Positions 5,170-6,863 of a stretch of DNA of 6,863 nucleotides are shown in pieces. The stretch spans positions 1-6,863 of the forward strand of contig JAHIMV010000059.1 in the NCBI GenBank assembly GCA_018896315.1, given 5' to 3'. The stretch comes from Patescibacteria group bacterium. GTDB taxonomy: Bacteria; Patescibacteriota; Patescibacteriia; UBA2591; UBA6264. The position numbers and the translations under genes are program-made. How positions within the stretch are numbered: the stretch's first letter is position 1; the number at the start of each line of letters is the position of its first letter. The notes below the pieces were generated by a model. That model was not told the DNA's origin. It saw nothing but the letters and a program-made list of their open reading frames with translations, and did no database searches.

Positions 5170-6312
5170 TTATTCTCCCACATACGGCACGAATTGGCCG
5201 TTTTTGATGGTTTCGATTTTTTTAATCGCTCCATTCTCCAATTCATAAATAGCAGTAGGTATAATTGTCTTATTGTCCTCTGTTATAGTTATAACTCCTG
5301 AAACGCCTTCGTATTTCTTAAATGATTCAAAAGTATTTAATAAATCTTCCTGTGTTGGGTCATCTCTTAAAAAAGAAATTAAAATATTCATCGCGTCATA
5401 ACTTTGACCAGCTGGAATATTGCTTTTTTCTTTATATATTTCTTCGTATTTTATTCTAAATGATTCTCTGTATAAATCAGAACTAATAAATTGCAAGCCA
5501 GATGTAAATGATTTGCTTTCATTAGCCAGATATTCATCTACCTCTATTGAATAAAGCTCTCCTTGATAACCAAATTCATTAAGTACTCTGGTTAAATTCA
5601 AAAATTGAAAATACGTGCCTAAAAATACAGCATCTGGGTCGTCTTTTATAGTTTTCAATATAACTGTTTTAACATCTGTCTCATCTATTTTAAGTAAGTC
5701 TTTGAAATATATAGCTCCGTCTAGAGATTCGAATTTATTAGCAAAAGCTGTTGAAACTTCTTTTTCCCAACTATCTTGAGTACCCAGGACCGAAATGGTG
5801 CGTACTCCTTGATTATATACATATTCAGCCATCTGCTCAGCTTCGATAGTTGGGTCTAACCAAATCAGAAGAGGATTGCGAGGATTAGGACGGTTAACAA
5901 TTGGTGTATATGAAGGCGCGATAACAGGAAACTTATCCTTATCAGTTAAAGGAGCAATTGCGCTTACTTCTGTTTGAAGAAGTGGCCCAATAATAGCTCT
6001 TACTTTATCGATTTTTGTGAGCTTCTCATATGCCGATACTGCGTTAGGCGCCCTTCCTTGGGTGTCTTCATATATCATCTTAATTTTCTTACCATTAATA
6101 CCGCTATTTTCGTTCACTTCATTAACTGCTAACTCAATTCCTCTTTGCGAGGCTTGACCCCATGCAGCACCCTCGCCTGATAACATAAGCATTGCCCCAA
6201 TTTTAATTACTTCCTTTTCAGCTACCGGCTTTTTACTCACTCCATACCAAATTCCACCGATGATGATAAGGATAATTACAATCCACAAAATTGTTTTGAT
6301 TGTTTTTTTCAT
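5170..6312 (-). CDS. LivK-type ABC transporter substrate-binding protein (SBP-1)
   Basis: At 380 residues this is the longest and apparently most intact paralogue. Residues 8-23 form the anchor (ILWIVIILIIIGGIWY), with no lipobox Cys. The fold shows IKIGAMLMLSGEGAAWG (36-52), GIELAVNEVNENSGINGKKI (58-77), IYEDTQGRAPNAV (80-92), the pocket loop IIGPLLQTEVSAIAPL (107-122) and VIAPSYTPIV (130-139), closest of the four to the canonical IGP-x-SS and SPSATNP patterns. Next come RTISVLGTQDSWEKEVSTAF (171-190), DVKTVILKTIKDDPDAVFLG (213-232) and GQSYDAMNILI (302-312). VSGVITITEDN (337-347) is the C-terminal strand pair. The tail IETIKNGQFVPYVGE is in frame here, unlike in two paralogues. There are no cysteines. 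It follows the livG-like gene by 74 nt and has its own promoter in that gap. It is expected to deliver a solute, perhaps an amino acid, to the adjacent Liv-type transporter. Confidence 0.93.
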   Translation of the reverse strand: MKKTIKTILWIVIILIIIGGIWYGVSKKPVAEKEVIKIGAMLMLSGEGAAWGQASQRGIELAVNEVNENSGINGKKIKMIYEDTQGRAPNAVSAYEKLTKIDKVRAIIGPLLQTEVSAIAPLTDKDKFPVIAPSYTPIVNRPNPRNPLLIWLDPTIEAEQMAEYVYNQGVRTISVLGTQDSWEKEVSTAFANKFESLDGAIYFKDLLKIDETDVKTVILKTIKDDPDAVFLGTYFQFLNLTRVLNEFGYQGELYSIEVDEYLANESKSFTSGLQFISSDLYRESFRIKYEEIYKEKSNIPAGQSYDAMNILISFLRDDPTQEDLLNTFESFKKYEGVSGVITITEDNKTIIPTAIYELENGAIKKIETIKNGQFVPYVGE

Positions 6313-6353
6313 AATTTTTTAAATTAATTTATTATTTTTATGTTACTTATATT

Positions 6354-6381
6354 ATTTTAGAACGATGGCTTCAAACGTCAA
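6354..6381 (-). promoter_or_regulatory. sigma70-type promoter for the SBP tandem
   Basis: On the minus strand TTGACG (6381-6376) and TAAAAT (6359-6354) are spaced by 16 nt; each box differs from consensus at one base. The -35 box starts 6 nt after the livG stop. A start near 6347 would give a leader of about 35 nt, rich in A and T and without a Shine-Dalgarno site, before the SBP ATG at 6312. It lets the SBPs be expressed beyond read-through from livG. Confidence 0.62.
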
Positions 6382-6386
6382 ATAGA

Positions 6387-6863
6387 TTACTCTCCTAAAT
6401 AAGATTGTAAGACCCTTGGATTGTTCCTTATTTCTTCTGGTTTGCCATGGGCAATTACTCGTCCTTTTTCCATAACAACAACAATATCAGCAAGGTTTAA
6501 GGTAAAATTCATATCATGCTCAATTAAAAGAATTGTTTCGCCTTGATTTTCTAGTTTTTTTAAAATCTCCCCTATTTTTTCTCTCAACTTTGGGGTAACT
6601 CCTGCCACTGGTTCATCTAATATTAAAAACTTATGTGGATTTAATATTGTTCTTAAAAGTTCAATTAATCTTTTTTGCCCATAACTTAAATCCCGCGTTA
6701 ATTGATTTTCAAACTTTTCCATAGCCACTAATTTCAACATTTCCCTAATTTTCTCTTGTTTTTTCTTGCTAATTCTATTTACCCTAAATAAATTTTTAAA
6801 AAACTTTGTATCCTCATTATCAAAAGCCAAAAACAAATTTTCTTTTACTGTTAAATTATTAAA
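6387..6863 (-). CDS. livG: LivG-type ABC transporter ATP-binding protein, N terminus outside the window
   Basis: The frame is open to the window edge and gives 158 residues, the C-terminal part of a protein that is usually about 250 residues. It begins FNNLTVKENLFLAF, the LTVxENL segment that follows the Q-loop in this family, so Walker A and the Q-loop are missing only because the window ends. Visible ATPase motifs, counted from the edge, are the signature LSYGQ (59-63), Walker B FLILDE (79-84, catalytic E84), the D-loop region PVAGVTP (85-91) and the H-loop in LLIEHDM (H116). EHDM rather than EQN, and LSYGQ rather than LSGGE, favour LivG over LivF. The ending QSYLGE is typical of both. It would power uptake with permeases LivH/LivM, presumably encoded upstream. 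A TTG codon at 6836 looks like a possible start but lies inside the conserved domain. Confidence 0.9.
   Translation of the reverse strand, partial: FNNLTVKENLFLAFDNEDTKFFKNLFRVNRISKKKQEKIREMLKLVAMEKFENQLTRDLSYGQKRLIELLRTILNPHKFLILDEPVAGVTPKLREKIGEILKKLENQGETILLIEHDMNFTLNLADIVVVMEKGRVIAHGKPEEIRNNPRVLQSYLGE

Noticed and set aside
4961..5301. Two overlapping plus-strand open frames (4961-5155 and 5059-5301)
   Set aside because: Both are antisense to the start of one SBP and the end of the other, overlap each other in different frames, and show no recognisable domain.
6387..6836. livG starting at the TTG codon at 6836 as a short complete gene
   Set aside because: The frame continues upstream to the window edge with FNNLTVKEN, a conserved part of the ATPase domain, so the gene is simply cut by the window.

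Overview
The window is a low-GC bacterial locus in which every recognisable gene reads on the minus strand, so the description below goes from high to low coordinates. The standard code is used. The combination of low GC, substrate-binding proteins (SBPs) held by a plain N-terminal membrane anchor with no lipobox cysteine, few recognisable Shine-Dalgarno sites, and small toxin-antitoxin pairs suggests an uncultured Candidate Phyla Radiation/Patescibacteria-type genome (Parcubacteria-like). This is inference from style, not a placement by a marker gene.

Layout: (i) 6863-6387, the C-terminal part of a LivG-type ABC ATPase, cut by the window edge. (ii) 6381-6354, a good sigma70-type promoter directly after it. 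(iii) 6312-5170 and 5145-4024, two full-length LivK/Leu-Ile-Val-binding-type SBPs in tandem. (iv) 3935-3864, a 23-codon remnant of livF, the partner ATPase. (v) 3842-2909, an AT-rich two-gene cassette (DUF6922-like protein plus AbiEii-type nucleotidyltransferase toxin) whose promoter lies partly inside the livF remnant. (vi) 2885-1758, a third SBP. (vii) 1601-1119, a RelB-like/RelE-ParE toxin-antitoxin pair behind a near-perfect consensus promoter. (viii) 1091 downward, a fourth SBP whose true 3' end is lost because the first 59 bases of the window are an inverted copy of 168-226, very probably a fold-back assembly or amplification artefact at a contig end.

The locus is therefore a decayed and rearranged branched-chain amino acid (Liv/HAAT family) transporter operon. 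It carries an amplified array of four diverged paralogous SBPs interrupted twice by toxin-antitoxin cassettes. The SBPs share nearly the same anchor, but the residues around the expected ligand pocket differ, suggesting several binding specificities serving one transporter core. Permease genes (livH, livM) are not in the window and an intact livF is not seen. Three less obvious signals stand out: the livF remnant; a conserved C-terminal tail (NGQFV-Y-E) that is coding in one SBP but lies beyond the stop codon, out of frame, in two others; and -10 boxes placed exactly 6 nt before the start codons of both antitoxin-side genes, which predicts leaderless mRNAs.
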